From the NCBI RefSeq assembly GCF_000331515.1, contig NZ_AMZO01000002.1, positions 372,001-436,000 of the forward strand: a stretch of DNA of 64,000 bases, in the 5' to 3' direction. Under the pieces are notes generated by a model that did no database searches, was not told the origin of the DNA, and was given only the letters and a program-made list of their open reading frames with translations. This document shows positions 17,442-26,582 of the stretch, one piece after another. This stretch comes from Photobacterium marinum. Its GTDB lineage: Bacteria; Pseudomonadota; Gammaproteobacteria; Enterobacterales; Vibrionaceae. Both the position numbers and the translations under genes were made by a program. Position 1 is the first letter of the stretch, and the number at the start of each line of letters is the position of its first letter.

Positions 17442-18761
17442 TTACATTGAATAGGGCATAAAGATCCGGCTGACATTGACTCTGGCTTTCAGCCGGGCTG
17501 CAAGCAGGTAAAGGCCGCCAAGCTTCCGATGAAGGAAAATGGCATCAGCCGGTGGTGTATGCCAGTAACCCTGTTCCATACTTAGTGCCGTACCTGCATC
17601 ACGTATTCGGGTAGCCAAATCTGTTACACCAAAATCGTATTCACCGTTGAATTTGAGGGGTTCGCAAGCCTGAACGCAGAGATCAATCACAGCTTCTTGT
17701 TGCTGAGGTTCTATCGGTTGGCTGAAGAAGCCGATTTGGCACAACGCGTCTTGCATCATTTTTCTGTTATCGGTAACGGCACCGCTCATTAACTGACGGT
17801 AGCCTTCCGAAATAAAGTCAGGATAGGGGCGGGTGGCGCCAAAATCGAGTAGAACCAATTGGTGCGTGCTTTTGTTGTAGAGAAAGTTGGCAAAATTAGG
17901 ATCAGTTTGTACTAGTCGAAATTCGAAAATCTCACGGAAAAGGAGCTTGAACGCCAGCTCCATTACCCTGTTACGAATAAATTGTGACTGATTGCTCAGT
18001 GACTCAATGGGCTCACCTTCAACATAGCTCATTGCCAGAATATTACGTGTTGTCAGGTCGTCGAATACTTCTGGCAGCAAATAATCATCATCAGCTAGCA
18101 GGCTTTTGTAGGTGCGTAATAAGCGTGCTTCCAGCTGGTAATCGGCTTCGGCATGAAGTTGGTGTTTGGCTTCTTCCAGCAGAGCTTTAAAGTCGACCTC
18201 TTTGGGAATAAGGCCGCTTATATTCAACAGGGTTGCTACATTATCAACATCACTGTCGATACTTTCCTTGATGCCCGGATATTGAATCTTCAGTGCGAGA
18301 TGGCGTCCGTCATGTGTACTGGCGGCATGGACCTGACCAATAGATGCCGCAGCCACCGGGTAAAATGAAAATTGACTGAATTGAGCCTGCCAATTCGGAT
18401 TCCATTCTGTTTCAAGAACATGGTTTAGTTGGCTGATCGGCATCGCTCTGGCGTCCGCCCTTAAGCGTGAAAGCAGCTCAGCGAGTTCTTTTGGTAACAG
18501 ATCACCTGCATCCATAGAAAGTAGTTGGCCGACCTTCATCGCTGCACCACGAAGCTGAGCAAGTTGGTCAGCAACGCGAATCGCATTAGCCGGTGTCAGC
18601 AGCAAATCACTGGTTTTGGGTCGGTTACCTTTAGCCAGTTGTCTGACACCTTCGGTGAGCATACCTGTTGCTACACGTGAGGCTAGTGAGCCGAGTTTGG
18701 TCATTCTGGCTATGCGGCTTTTAGGGACTCTAGCAAAATTCCGATCATCCGTTTTGTTCAT
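17442..18761 (-). CDS. ABC1/UbiB-family atypical kinase
   Basis: A 439-residue member of the AarF/UbiB/ADCK family. The family-specific KxGQ motif is visible in AAMKVGQLLSMD, followed by AASIGQVHAA (the Ala-rich replacement of the P-loop), an ATP-binding lysine in LALKIQYPG, and the metal-binding LLDFGATRPY. Relatives support ubiquinone synthesis as ATPases. This protein lacks the C-terminal membrane anchors of true UbiB, so it is a paralogue (ADCK-like), not the ubi-operon gene. Confidence 0.9.
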   Translation of the reverse strand: MNKTDDRNFARVPKSRIARMTKLGSLASRVATGMLTEGVRQLAKGNRPKTSDLLLTPANAIRVADQLAQLRGAAMKVGQLLSMDAGDLLPKELAELLSRLRADARAMPISQLNHVLETEWNPNWQAQFSQFSFYPVAAASIGQVHAASTHDGRHLALKIQYPGIKESIDSDVDNVATLLNISGLIPKEVDFKALLEEAKHQLHAEADYQLEARLLRTYKSLLADDDYLLPEVFDDLTTRNILAMSYVEGEPIESLSNQSQFIRNRVMELAFKLLFREIFEFRLVQTDPNFANFLYNKSTHQLVLLDFGATRPYPDFISEGYRQLMSGAVTDNRKMMQDALCQIGFFSQPIEPQQQEAVIDLCVQACEPLKFNGEYDFGVTDLATRIRDAGTALSMEQGYWHTPPADAIFLHRKLGGLYLLAARLKARVNVSRIFMPYSM

Positions 18762-18966
18762 TACAGGCTCCGTTCAAGGCACTATTTGCTAATGATATTG
18801 GGTCTTTTCGGTAGCAGATACGCTCAAATCTTGCTAAGGGTTTAATGTCATTGGCATTGAGTTACGGATGTTTTGATGTCACTTTCGATGTCATACCAGA
18901 TCCATTATGATTTATCGCAGTAAAAACAAAGTACTGAATACGTACAGTGTAGGAGACGGGGCTTTA

Positions 18967-19581
18967 ATGTCGCGAATCAGAGAGAAAAATCAGGAACAGA
19001 TCATTCAGGCCGCCTGCCAGTATTTTGCTGGGCAGGGTTATGCTGCTGCGAAAGTCGCCGACATTGCCAAAGCAGCTGGAGTGCCGAAACCGAATGTTTA
19101 CTATTACTTTAAGTCGAAAGATCAGTTGTACAGAGCTGTGCTGGAGAGTGTGACTCAGCCTTTGCTTCAAGCCTCAAAACCCATTGAGTTGCTTGACGAT
19201 CCGGCTGAAGCTTTGAGTGAATATATCAAAGCCAAGTTGAGGATTTCCCGCGATCACTCTTATGCTTCGAAAGTGTTCGCGAATGAAATGATGTCCGGTG
19301 CTGAATATTTGCCTCAGGACATTGCCGACCAGTTGCAAAGCCAGTCGAAGATGATCATCAGCAAGTTTGAAAACTGGATTGAGCAGGGTGCGATGGACAA
19401 TGTATCGCCGCAGCATCTCATGTTTACTATCTGGGCAACAACACAAACCTATGCTGACTTCAGCTGGCAGATTTGTAAGGTGATGGAAAAAGAACAGCTT
19501 GATGATCAGGACTTTACTGAAGCTGCGGCATTTCTGACTCGTATGGTGCTCAGAGGTTGTGGGCTAGAGGAACATGAATAA
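18967..19581 (+). CDS. RutR-like TetR-family regulator
   Basis: A 204-residue repressor with an N-terminal helix-turn-helix (ADIAKAAGVPKPNVYYYFKS, about residues 34-53). The C-terminal domain follows RutR closely in pattern: YIKAKLRISRDHSYASKVFANEM and PQHLMFTIWATTQTYADF. RutR senses pyrimidines or purines in E. coli. The start at 18967 is chosen because GGAGACGGGG precedes it; the open frame extends to 18907. It converges with an 8-oxoguanine deaminase gene, consistent with a nucleobase-responsive regulator. That link is inference. Confidence 0.85.
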   Translation: MSRIREKNQEQIIQAACQYFAGQGYAAAKVADIAKAAGVPKPNVYYYFKSKDQLYRAVLESVTQPLLQASKPIELLDDPAEALSEYIKAKLRISRDHSYASKVFANEMMSGAEYLPQDIADQLQSQSKMIISKFENWIEQGAMDNVSPQHLMFTIWATTQTYADFSWQICKVMEKEQLDDQDFTEAAAFLTRMVLRGCGLEEHE

Positions 19582-19626
19582 AGCCGATCATTTGGATCGG
19601 CTTAGATCTTAATAGATTTTAACTAA

Positions 19627-20991
19627 TTATCTGGCTTGCTGAGCTTTCATGGCCAGACGTTTGGCTGCATTACGATGTTTGTGCAGCAACTGCTCAAGAT
19701 CAACCCCGATAACATGACCATCGTGAACCCGCCACTGACCGGCAACCATAACACGGTCTGCTTGGTGGGCACCGCACAGGAGCAGCGCGGCTAGCGGGTC
19801 ATGGGCTCCGGAGAAGCGGATATCATCTAAGCGGAACATAGCAATATCAGCTTGCTTACCGACGGCAAGAGTGCCGATATCTCTGCGGCCCATCGCGTTG
19901 GCTGACCCTGAAGTTGCCCAGCGCAGGGCGTCGAAGTGAGTAACATCAGCGGAGCCATAGCGCAGTCGCTGGATGTATAGCGCCATTCTAACTTCATTGA
20001 TCATATTGGAGCCGTCGTTGGATGCAGAGCCGTCAACGCCAAGGCCGACATTTGCTCCAGCGGCTTCCAGCTCTTTGTTTCGGCATATGCCTGAGGCCAG
20101 CATCATATTGGATGATGGACAATGACAGATCCCGACGTTTGCTTCACCTAAGCGTTTAATTTCTTCGTCGTTAAAATGGATACCATGTGCCAGCCAGGTT
20201 CTGTGGTTCAGCCAGCCGACATCTTCGAGGTAATCAACTGGCCTTAATCCGAATTGTTGCAGGCAGAAGTCTTCTTCATCAATGGTTTCACAAAGGTGGG
20301 TGTGAACCATGATATTTTCATTTTTTGCGATCCGGGCGGTTTCCCTCATCAGCGAGGTAGTCACAGAGAATGGGGAGCAGGGCGCAAGAGCCAGCTGGAT
20401 CATGGCTCCGTTACCGCGCTGGTGGTAGTCACGGATCAGGCGCAGGCTGTCGTCTATGATAGTTTGCTCATTCTGAATGGTATGACGGGGAGGCAAGCCA
20501 CCGTCGTCTTCACCTAAGCTCATTGAGCCCCGGGTGAAAATCGCACGTACGCCCAGTTTTTTGGCTGCTTCAACCTGGAGATCAATTGCGTGTTCAAGCC
20601 CGGTAGGGATGAGATAGTGATGGTCGGAAGCCGTTGTACAGCCAGACATCATGAGTTCTACCAAAGCTAACTCGGTAGCCAGGCTCATCATCTCTTCATC
20701 GAGTCCTGCCCATACGGGGTAGAGGGTTTTCAGCCAGTGGAATAACTCTTTGTTAAGTGCGTCAGGATAGGCACGGGTAAGAGTCTGGTAGAAATGGTGG
20801 TGGGCATTAATTAGTCCGGGAGTGACAACATGCTGGCTGGCATCGATAACAGCATCTATTTTCTGGCTCGGTTCTTTACCTGAACCGACAAGCTCAATAA
20901 CCTTATCACCTTGGATAACGACACCACAGCGGGCATCTTCATCAGTTCCGGTGAAAATAGCTAATGGGTTTTTAAGCCAAATGGTTTCCAT
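19627..20991 (-). CDS. 8-oxoguanine deaminase
   Basis: A 454-residue amidohydrolase very close in sequence pattern to the characterised Pseudomonas 8-oxoguanine deaminase. Shared features are the start IWLKNPLAIFT, the metal pair in NAHHHFYQT (HHH at 64-66), GCTTASDHHYL, the insertion RGSMSLGEDDGGLPP, HTHLCET, and the metal aspartate in GLGVDGSASNDGSNM. It converts 8-oxoguanine to urate with release of ammonia, salvaging or removing oxidised guanine. AAGGA lies about ten bases upstream of the ATG. A small hairpin (GCCGATC/GATCGGC) separates it from the converging regulator gene. Confidence 0.93.
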   Translation of the reverse strand: METIWLKNPLAIFTGTDEDARCGVVIQGDKVIELVGSGKEPSQKIDAVIDASQHVVTPGLINAHHHFYQTLTRAYPDALNKELFHWLKTLYPVWAGLDEEMMSLATELALVELMMSGCTTASDHHYLIPTGLEHAIDLQVEAAKKLGVRAIFTRGSMSLGEDDGGLPPRHTIQNEQTIIDDSLRLIRDYHQRGNGAMIQLALAPCSPFSVTTSLMRETARIAKNENIMVHTHLCETIDEEDFCLQQFGLRPVDYLEDVGWLNHRTWLAHGIHFNDEEIKRLGEANVGICHCPSSNMMLASGICRNKELEAAGANVGLGVDGSASNDGSNMINEVRMALYIQRLRYGSADVTHFDALRWATSGSANAMGRRDIGTLAVGKQADIAMFRLDDIRFSGAHDPLAALLLCGAHQADRVMVAGQWRVHDGHVIGVDLEQLLHKHRNAAKRLAMKAQQAR

Positions 20992-21329
20992 TCATAGTAA
21001 TCCTTAGCCATCTCAGCCTTTTCAGGGGAGAGGGTCTTTAATCGTATTTTTTAGTTAATCGGAAATATCGGATTGTTGCTCTCGGTTTTGATCGTGGCCG
21101 GAAGCAATGCATGGGAAGATTATCAGGGCTTTATGTAATGTGTCTGCGCTTTTGATCAATATCTTAATTGTCGATATCCGGTTTATTGTGTCATTCATCA
21201 TTTTGTGTGTTGTTTTTGTTCTTTTCAGGTGGTTTATTCGTAGTTTTTAGCTATTGATGTATAGAAAATTGACAATTTTCATATTGGCGACTTAACTGGT
21301 CTAATGAGTTAGCTTAAAGAGGCAAGGCC
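20992..21329. promoter_or_regulatory. Divergent gap between the deaminase and DUF4442 genes
   Basis: A 338-base AT-rich region with no gene. A perfect inverted repeat GAAAATT-GAC-AATTTTC at 21264-21280 contains TTGACA and is a candidate promoter/operator for the gene at 21330. Nothing else is recognised. Confidence 0.4.
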
Positions 21330-21833
21330 ATGGATAGCAGAGTCGCTCAGGCAAATAAGCTGTTGAAAAGGTTCGCTCAAGAGAAGGTAAAACTGATTGA
21401 TTATTGCGAGCCGGAGATAGTGGAAATCAGTGATGAACATCTTTCGCTGAAAATTCCGCTGAATGATAAAACGAAAAATCACCTGGAAAGTATGTACTTC
21501 GGAGCCCTGGCTATTGGCGCTGATGTGGCAGCAGGACTATTGGCGATGGAGATGGCCGGTCACTCGGGAATGGATGTCTCACTGGCATTCAAATCGGTTC
21601 AGGGTGAATTCTTCCGCCGCCCGGAAGCAGATGTGGTATTTAGCTGTTATCAGGGAAGTATGATTCGTGAGATGTTGGACAGAAGTTGTATGACTGGTGA
21701 ACGGATTAATGAACCGGTGTCTATAACGGTTACCTGCCCGGATAAAGACGGTAATGAACCGGTTGCCAGTTTCAGTCTGACATTATCATTAAAGGTTGCA
21801 TCGCCGGTTGCTCAGCAGCAGACAGGCTCATGA
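21330..21833 (+). CDS. DUF4442 hotdog-fold protein (PaaI-like thioesterase)
   Basis: A 167-residue protein with the DUF4442 pattern: NHLESMYFGALAIGADVAAGLLAMEM, the helix of a hotdog fold, then a strand DVSLAFKSVQGEFFRRPEADVVFSC. Relatives are acyl-CoA thioesterase-like, with no proven substrate. AAGAGGCAAGG precedes the ATG. A terminator follows. It is a single-gene unit. Confidence 0.82.
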   Translation: MDSRVAQANKLLKRFAQEKVKLIDYCEPEIVEISDEHLSLKIPLNDKTKNHLESMYFGALAIGADVAAGLLAMEMAGHSGMDVSLAFKSVQGEFFRRPEADVVFSCYQGSMIREMLDRSCMTGERINEPVSITVTCPDKDGNEPVASFSLTLSLKVASPVAQQQTGS

Positions 21834-21896
21834 ATAGTTATTGGATAGTCCAAGAACATTTCCTGAATATGCTCTTAAACATTTCCTGGAATAAAA

Positions 21897-21920
21897 TGGC
21901 CTCCCAAGGGAGGCCGTTGT
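21897..21920. terminator. Terminator after the DUF4442 gene
   Basis: An eight-base-pair stem GGCCTCCC/GGGAGGCC with an AA loop at 21898-21915 and a weak T-rich flank. It is shared by convergent genes. Confidence 0.65.
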
Positions 21921-21953
21921 TATGAATAACGAATAATTGATGGTGAGCTGATA

Positions 21954-23429
21954 TTAACCTTCAGCTTCCGGTACAGCCACACCTTGTGCTTCTTCGCTGC
22001 TCTTTAGCATTGCGCGGATGATGCGTGAAGCCATCAGAGCCACAACTACCATCACTGCAGCCAGTACGGTTAGTGTGCTGAAGTAACTACCGTAAACTGT
22101 TTGTACGATTTCCTGAGTGATTTCCTGCCCTTTTTCCAGAGCGATAGAAGTAGAGAATACCGCGCCAACGATACCACTCAGTGCGATAGCAACAGAGAAC
22201 AGGCTGACTGAGAAGTTTTCGATATGCTTTGGTGCCACAGACAGGATGAAGGCTACCACCAGGCTACCAACAATAACTTCAGCCAGAGATTGGAAGAAGT
22301 GGACTGCCAGGAATACCTCAGGACGGATAATCGCATCCGGGCCAACAGACATAACAGCCATAGTAAGAATACTGAATGCAATAGCCGTCAGGATAAAGGC
22401 AAAGCCGACTTTGGTTGCGGTAGAGAAATTGATGTTGCGTTTTTCCAGGTTAGAAAAAGTTATCGCAACGATTGGGCCACCGACGATACACCACAGCGGG
22501 TTCATCGCCATAGAGGCTTCTGGCGCAAATGGAATAAAGCCGAACAGATCGCCACGCATGGTATTGATGGTTACCATGGTCATGGAAGTCATTATCTGGC
22601 CGTAGTAAACGAAGAAAGCGGTAGTCAGCGCGGTCATGATCAGGATCGTACCCATCTTCAGTGCGTCTGATCTTTCTGCTTTTAGCATCAGAGAAATGAA
22701 GTAACAGATCGCTGCTGCACCAATCGCATATACGATGTTCTGACCGATATCCATGTTAGAGAACATGAAGAACACCAGACTAATCATTGAGATAGAAACG
22801 GCGATAAATGCAACCCAGTTTTTAGCACTGACAGGCTTCTGATCGATTTCTGCGGCAACGGTTTTTAGTTGTTTGCGGAATATAGCCAGGATAACGAAAG
22901 CCATGAATGCCATCGATGCAGACAGGGCAAAGCTACCGTTGAAACCCAGAACAAGAACAAACATAGGGAACAGGTACTGACCAAGGAATGCACCAATGTT
23001 GTTAACGGAATAGTTTACCGGGTAGCCGTTTTCAAAGTCTTCTTCTGTAGCAAAAGTACGTTTGTAAAGGCTTGGGTAAGATGGTGACATCAGGCCTCGG
23101 GAGTAACTTGCCAGTGCAATACCCACCAGGCTCATCGGTACGTTAAGTGTCGATGCGCCTAGTACCAAGAGGGTATAACCGACAGCAAACCCGCTGAAGC
23201 TGAAGGTTAGTGAGCGATAAGCTCCAAGGAATTTATCGGCAATAAAACCACCGGCAATCGCGAATAAAGGACCAATAGATGAAAACGCGCCAACAACCAT
23301 CATGGTATCAGCTTCACTGTACCCGAGATCTTCTAAGAAGAAGCGGGTCAAAATAACCATTACGCCGTAAAAAGACAGGCCAAACATCATTTGGCAAATC
23401 ATCATGGACTTATTTAATTTATTCCACAT
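21954..23429 (-). CDS. POT/PTR2-family (peptide) transporter
   Basis: A 491-residue membrane protein with 12-14 hydrophobic segments. The N-terminal FYGVMVILTRFFLEDLGYSEADTMM and GGFIADKFLGAYRSLTFS match the proton-dependent oligopeptide transporter pattern, including the D-[RK]-x-[LI]-G-x-[YR] loop. YPVNYSVNNIGAFLGQY corresponds to the FYxxxNxGS region of PTR2 proteins. The ExxER motif of classical POTs is not obvious in helix 1, so the substrate may differ from di- or tripeptides. It is monocistronic on the minus strand. Confidence 0.82.
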   Translation of the reverse strand: MWNKLNKSMMICQMMFGLSFYGVMVILTRFFLEDLGYSEADTMMVVGAFSSIGPLFAIAGGFIADKFLGAYRSLTFSFSGFAVGYTLLVLGASTLNVPMSLVGIALASYSRGLMSPSYPSLYKRTFATEEDFENGYPVNYSVNNIGAFLGQYLFPMFVLVLGFNGSFALSASMAFMAFVILAIFRKQLKTVAAEIDQKPVSAKNWVAFIAVSISMISLVFFMFSNMDIGQNIVYAIGAAAICYFISLMLKAERSDALKMGTILIMTALTTAFFVYYGQIMTSMTMVTINTMRGDLFGFIPFAPEASMAMNPLWCIVGGPIVAITFSNLEKRNINFSTATKVGFAFILTAIAFSILTMAVMSVGPDAIIRPEVFLAVHFFQSLAEVIVGSLVVAFILSVAPKHIENFSVSLFSVAIALSGIVGAVFSTSIALEKGQEITQEIVQTVYGSYFSTLTVLAAVMVVVALMASRIIRAMLKSSEEAQGVAVPEAEG

Positions 23430-23773
23430 AACTCATTCTCTGTGTTAATGGATGATCGGAAAGTGTGTTTGTAAGACTTTGTAAATATGCGCAGATTCTA
23501 CCATTAGTAGTGGTTGGTGACTTTTGTTTTAAGTCGCAAAAACGCATCCTTATTTATTACTTTTTTTTATATTTAAATTTAATTTTTCTCATTGATGTGG
23601 TTATTTTTGATAGCGATTTATTTTGTTTTTTGGTGGTTATGTGGGGAATTGTATGAGGTTCATGTCTTTTTCAAGACATTGTTAAATGTTTGATGTAGTT
23701 GAGTTTTTGTGTTTGCAATATTTCTGATAATGATAGAATGAGCTCAAATATCGCTATTTGTAATACAAGTGAG
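23430..23773. other. AT-rich gap, no gene seen
   Basis: This 344-base stretch lies upstream of the POT gene and downstream of the K+ channel gene. It contains one hairpin, ATGTCTT-TTTC-AAGACAT (23662-23679). No open frame with a ribosome site and no recognisable operator was found. Confidence 0.4.
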
Positions 23774-24202
23774 TTATTTTCCAAGGTTCCAATAACGTCG
23801 CATTTCCAAATAAAGAAAAGAGGCTGTCCAGGTTATTAAAACTAATCCTGTTAATGATTCGATACCTGTGAGATAACGCAGGTTACCGGTCGGTTCAATA
23901 TCACCGAAGCCCAGCGTCGTAAATGTAGTAAAAGAGAAATAAGTACAATCTAATAAGCTACCGTCAAAATTACCGGATAAATCTCCCCAGCCTTCGTGGT
24001 GATGCATCCAATAATAGGCGAATGCAAAAATCCAGACTTCCACAGTATGCGCAATGAGTGCGCCGAAAACACCTATAACAATTCTGAAGCGATGAAATAT
24101 GGTCATTTTAGGAATGAGAGTTGTGAGGTGGTACAGAAACTCGTAATGGATAATGACCGCAATGACAGCTATGGCGCTGTTGACGATAAAAATGAAAATC
24201 AC
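23774..24202 (-). CDS. Two-TM potassium channel
   Basis: A 142-residue ion channel. Hydrophobic helices lie near residues 1-20 and 38-66, the pore loop carries the selectivity filter TTLGFGDIEP (about 95-105), and a final helix is at about 114-136. TLGFGD is an accepted variant of the K+ filter TVGYGD. The start is GTG at 24202 with AAGGA eight bases upstream; the ATG at 24210 is out of frame. It has no cytoplasmic RCK domain. It lies 68 bases after the CPA2 antiporter gene on the same strand and is likely co-transcribed with it. Confidence 0.85.
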   Translation of the reverse strand: MIFIFIVNSAIAVIAVIIHYEFLYHLTTLIPKMTIFHRFRIVIGVFGALIAHTVEVWIFAFAYYWMHHHEGWGDLSGNFDGSLLDCTYFSFTTFTTLGFGDIEPTGNLRYLTGIESLTGLVLITWTASFLYLEMRRYWNLGK

Positions 24203-24270
24203 TTTGCCATTCCTTATGCTGTGTATTCCTCAGGTGAAATATGCTGTGCTCCCTGCTAAACCTATCTTAA

Positions 24271-25509
24271 TCACGGCTCTGTATTCTCGGGCCTCGCATA
24301 GATAAGTTTCAAAAGTATCGGGGTTAGCAGCGTTGTCACAACGGCCATAATGACGACTGCAGAGTATATGTTGTCAATTATCGGGTGTTTAACTGTCAGA
24401 GAATCAAATAATCCAGCTTTCAGGGCGATATCGGCGATGACTAGCTCTACAGCACCACGGGCACTCATACCGACACCAATCGCAGTGGCTTCCTGCCAGC
24501 TCATTCCAATCATTTTTGCAGCAACTCCGGCTGCCAGGAACTTACCTAAGAATGCCGTTAGCAAAAGAAGTCCGACAAATACAGGGACAACAAAAATGGC
24601 TGTAATATCTAAATGAAGCCCGACGGAAGCAAAAAAGATTGGTGCCAGGAAACCATAGGTGATGGCAGAAACTTTGTTGCGAACTTCTTCGTAGGCTTCC
24701 GGGTCGATGGTTTTCCTGTCGAAGAACAGGCCGGCTATGAAGGCACCGATGATAAAGTGCAAATCAAGAACTTCCGCCAGCACCGCAAACGCCATCGCTC
24801 CGACCAGCAGGGAGGTAAACTTAAATTCCCGCTCTTTAATTGCTCCTATGAAACGCCCACCCAGCGGGAAGATGAACACCCCGACAAAAATTGTGATGAT
24901 GAAAAAGGCGGCCATTTTAGTCACAAGCGGAATGATTTCGACATTACTGACTGAAGGATCTGTGGCGATTAAAGCCGTCAGCCAAGTTAGCAGCAGCAGG
25001 CTTAATACATCATCAAAAACAGCAGCAGAAACGATTATTTGCCCGGAAGCTGAATTAAGTTTGCCAAGATCCATCAGAATTCGCACAGTCGCCGGGACAG
25101 CAGTAATCGACAGGGCGGTACCAAGAAAAATACACTGAGCAAAAAAGACATCTGAATGAGGCAGGAACAGCCATCCCAGCCCGACTCCCAGCAACATCGG
25201 CAAAATCATACCAAATATCGCAACTATTAGTGCTCCTCGGGAGTACTCGATCAGTTTGTTGGGTTGAAGCTCCAGTCCGGCCAGCAACATAATGAAGAAC
25301 ATGCCAAGATCTGTGATGGCGTGAAATACCGGATCATGTTCAACGCCATGCAGGAATGGGAGTAACTCGGTGTATTGTGCGGCAATTACGCCAAGAGTAA
25401 TCCCGGCAATGAGTTCGCCGACCAGGCTAGGTTGTCCTAAACGTTCGGCAATTTCACCAAAGATTCGGGTAGTTACAAGGAGAGTGAGCAGAATGAAAAA
25501 AAGTTCCAT
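24271..25509 (-). CDS. Cation:proton antiporter (CPA2/Kef type)
   Basis: A 412-residue membrane protein with about twelve hydrophobic segments and the CPA2 features GQPSLVGELIAGITLG, AVFDDVLSLLLL (ion-binding Asp pair) and GMSARGAVELVIA. It stops after the transport domain: the TrkA/RCK nucleotide-binding tail of KefB and KefC is missing. Na+/H+ or K+/H+ exchange is likely. Pairing with a K+ channel gene just downstream suggests a role in potassium or pH balance. Confidence 0.9.
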   Translation of the reverse strand: MELFFILLTLLVTTRIFGEIAERLGQPSLVGELIAGITLGVIAAQYTELLPFLHGVEHDPVFHAITDLGMFFIMLLAGLELQPNKLIEYSRGALIVAIFGMILPMLLGVGLGWLFLPHSDVFFAQCIFLGTALSITAVPATVRILMDLGKLNSASGQIIVSAAVFDDVLSLLLLTWLTALIATDPSVSNVEIIPLVTKMAAFFIITIFVGVFIFPLGGRFIGAIKEREFKFTSLLVGAMAFAVLAEVLDLHFIIGAFIAGLFFDRKTIDPEAYEEVRNKVSAITYGFLAPIFFASVGLHLDITAIFVVPVFVGLLLLTAFLGKFLAAGVAAKMIGMSWQEATAIGVGMSARGAVELVIADIALKAGLFDSLTVKHPIIDNIYSAVVIMAVVTTLLTPILLKLIYARPENTEP

Positions 25510-25684
25510 AACCTATCCTGGGCGGCGAGCATGATGTCGACAGTAGATGGCGAATAGTGTCAGGGTAATTGTTTTATTTTCAGTGGCTTTAAATAGAGAA
25601 TAGTTTTCGTCGGATAAGAGAGCAAGCCGTTGTTGATGGATATCCTTCGCTCAGCTTGAGAGGGCTGCGTGTTTATTCGGACAT

Positions 25685-25713
25685 AAAAGAAAAGCCGCAT
25701 GATGCGGCTTTTC
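25685..25713 (-). terminator. Terminator of the ECF transporter operon
   Basis: A stem of about eleven base pairs, GAAAAGCCGCA/TGCGGCTTTTC, with a T-rich tail on the minus strand, 30 bases after the ecfT stop. Confidence 0.88.
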
Positions 25714-25742
25714 AGAATGATTTGAACGAGGTTGAGAGGGTA

Positions 25743-26582
25743 TCAGAACGGATACCAGAACAACTGCTCAGACTGAGCTCGGCGGATAAAACCAAGTATC
25801 AGCACAATGGTGATAACAGCCAGAACGGCGTAGTCAGCTTTGGTCATCGGTTTCAGGCTATACCAGCTACGCTTTTTGTTGCGGCCAAAGCCACGCAGTG
25901 TCATCGCATTGGAAATGACGTCGGCACGATCAAGGCTTGAGAAAATCAGAGGGCCGAGGATCTTGGCAACATTCTTAATTCGAGTCAGTACCGGCGCGTT
26001 CTTTGAAATATCCACTCCACGAGCCTGCTGGGCATGCATGATGTTGATGAAATCTTTGGTTACTTCAGGCAGGTAGCGCAGGGTCAGGCTGACGGCATAA
26101 GCAATACGATAAGGTACGCCGAGCTTGTTCAGGCTGGCAGAGAATTCTGTCGGATGTGTTGTGAACACAAAGACCAGAGCAATCGGGAACATACTGAAGT
26201 ATTTAAGGGTTACCGTCAGTAGGTAGAATAGCGTTTCTGTGGTGATGGAGTAGTTACCTGCCATTGATAGCAGAACTGTTTCAGTTCCCATGTATTCAGT
26301 CCCTTGCTGAGGTGCAATCAGGAACATGAACAGGGCATTCATTAGCAACACTGTCGCTGTACCAATCATCAGGGATTTGTAGACAGCAAAAGGTACACGG
26401 CTGAGTTTTAACAGGGTGAAACCGACCAGAATCAGTCCGCAAATTACTCGCAGATCAAAGGTGATCAAAACCATGGTAACCCAGCTCATAAACAGGATGA
26501 ACTTGGTTATACCGTTTAGCGCGTGCAAAGGTGAACCGGTATTAACGTAGCTGATACCGAATTTTATTTTATTTGTTTTCAT
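25743..26582 (-). CDS. ecfT: ECF transporter transmembrane (T) component
   Basis: A 279-residue EcfT protein with membrane segments near residues 27-60, 68-95, 110-150 and at the C-terminus (ADYAVLAVITIVLILGFI). The two coupling motifs that dock to the ATPases are recognisable in the cytoplasmic part: HAQQARGVDIS and SNAMTLRGFGRNKKR, each the A-R-G type of CbiQ/EcfT. It overlaps the ATPase gene by four bases (ATGA). With the neighbouring A and S components it forms a complete ECF importer. Confidence 0.92.
   Translation of the reverse strand: MKTNKIKFGISYVNTGSPLHALNGITKFILFMSWVTMVLITFDLRVICGLILVGFTLLKLSRVPFAVYKSLMIGTATVLLMNALFMFLIAPQQGTEYMGTETVLLSMAGNYSITTETLFYLLTVTLKYFSMFPIALVFVFTTHPTEFSASLNKLGVPYRIAYAVSLTLRYLPEVTKDFINIMHAQQARGVDISKNAPVLTRIKNVAKILGPLIFSSLDRADVISNAMTLRGFGRNKKRSWYSLKPMTKADYAVLAVITIVLILGFIRRAQSEQLFWYPF

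Noticed and set aside
22117..25138. Several plus-strand frames opposite the POT transporter and CPA2 genes
   Set aside because: Shadows of membrane-protein genes; products are Thr/Arg/Pro-rich with no family pattern.
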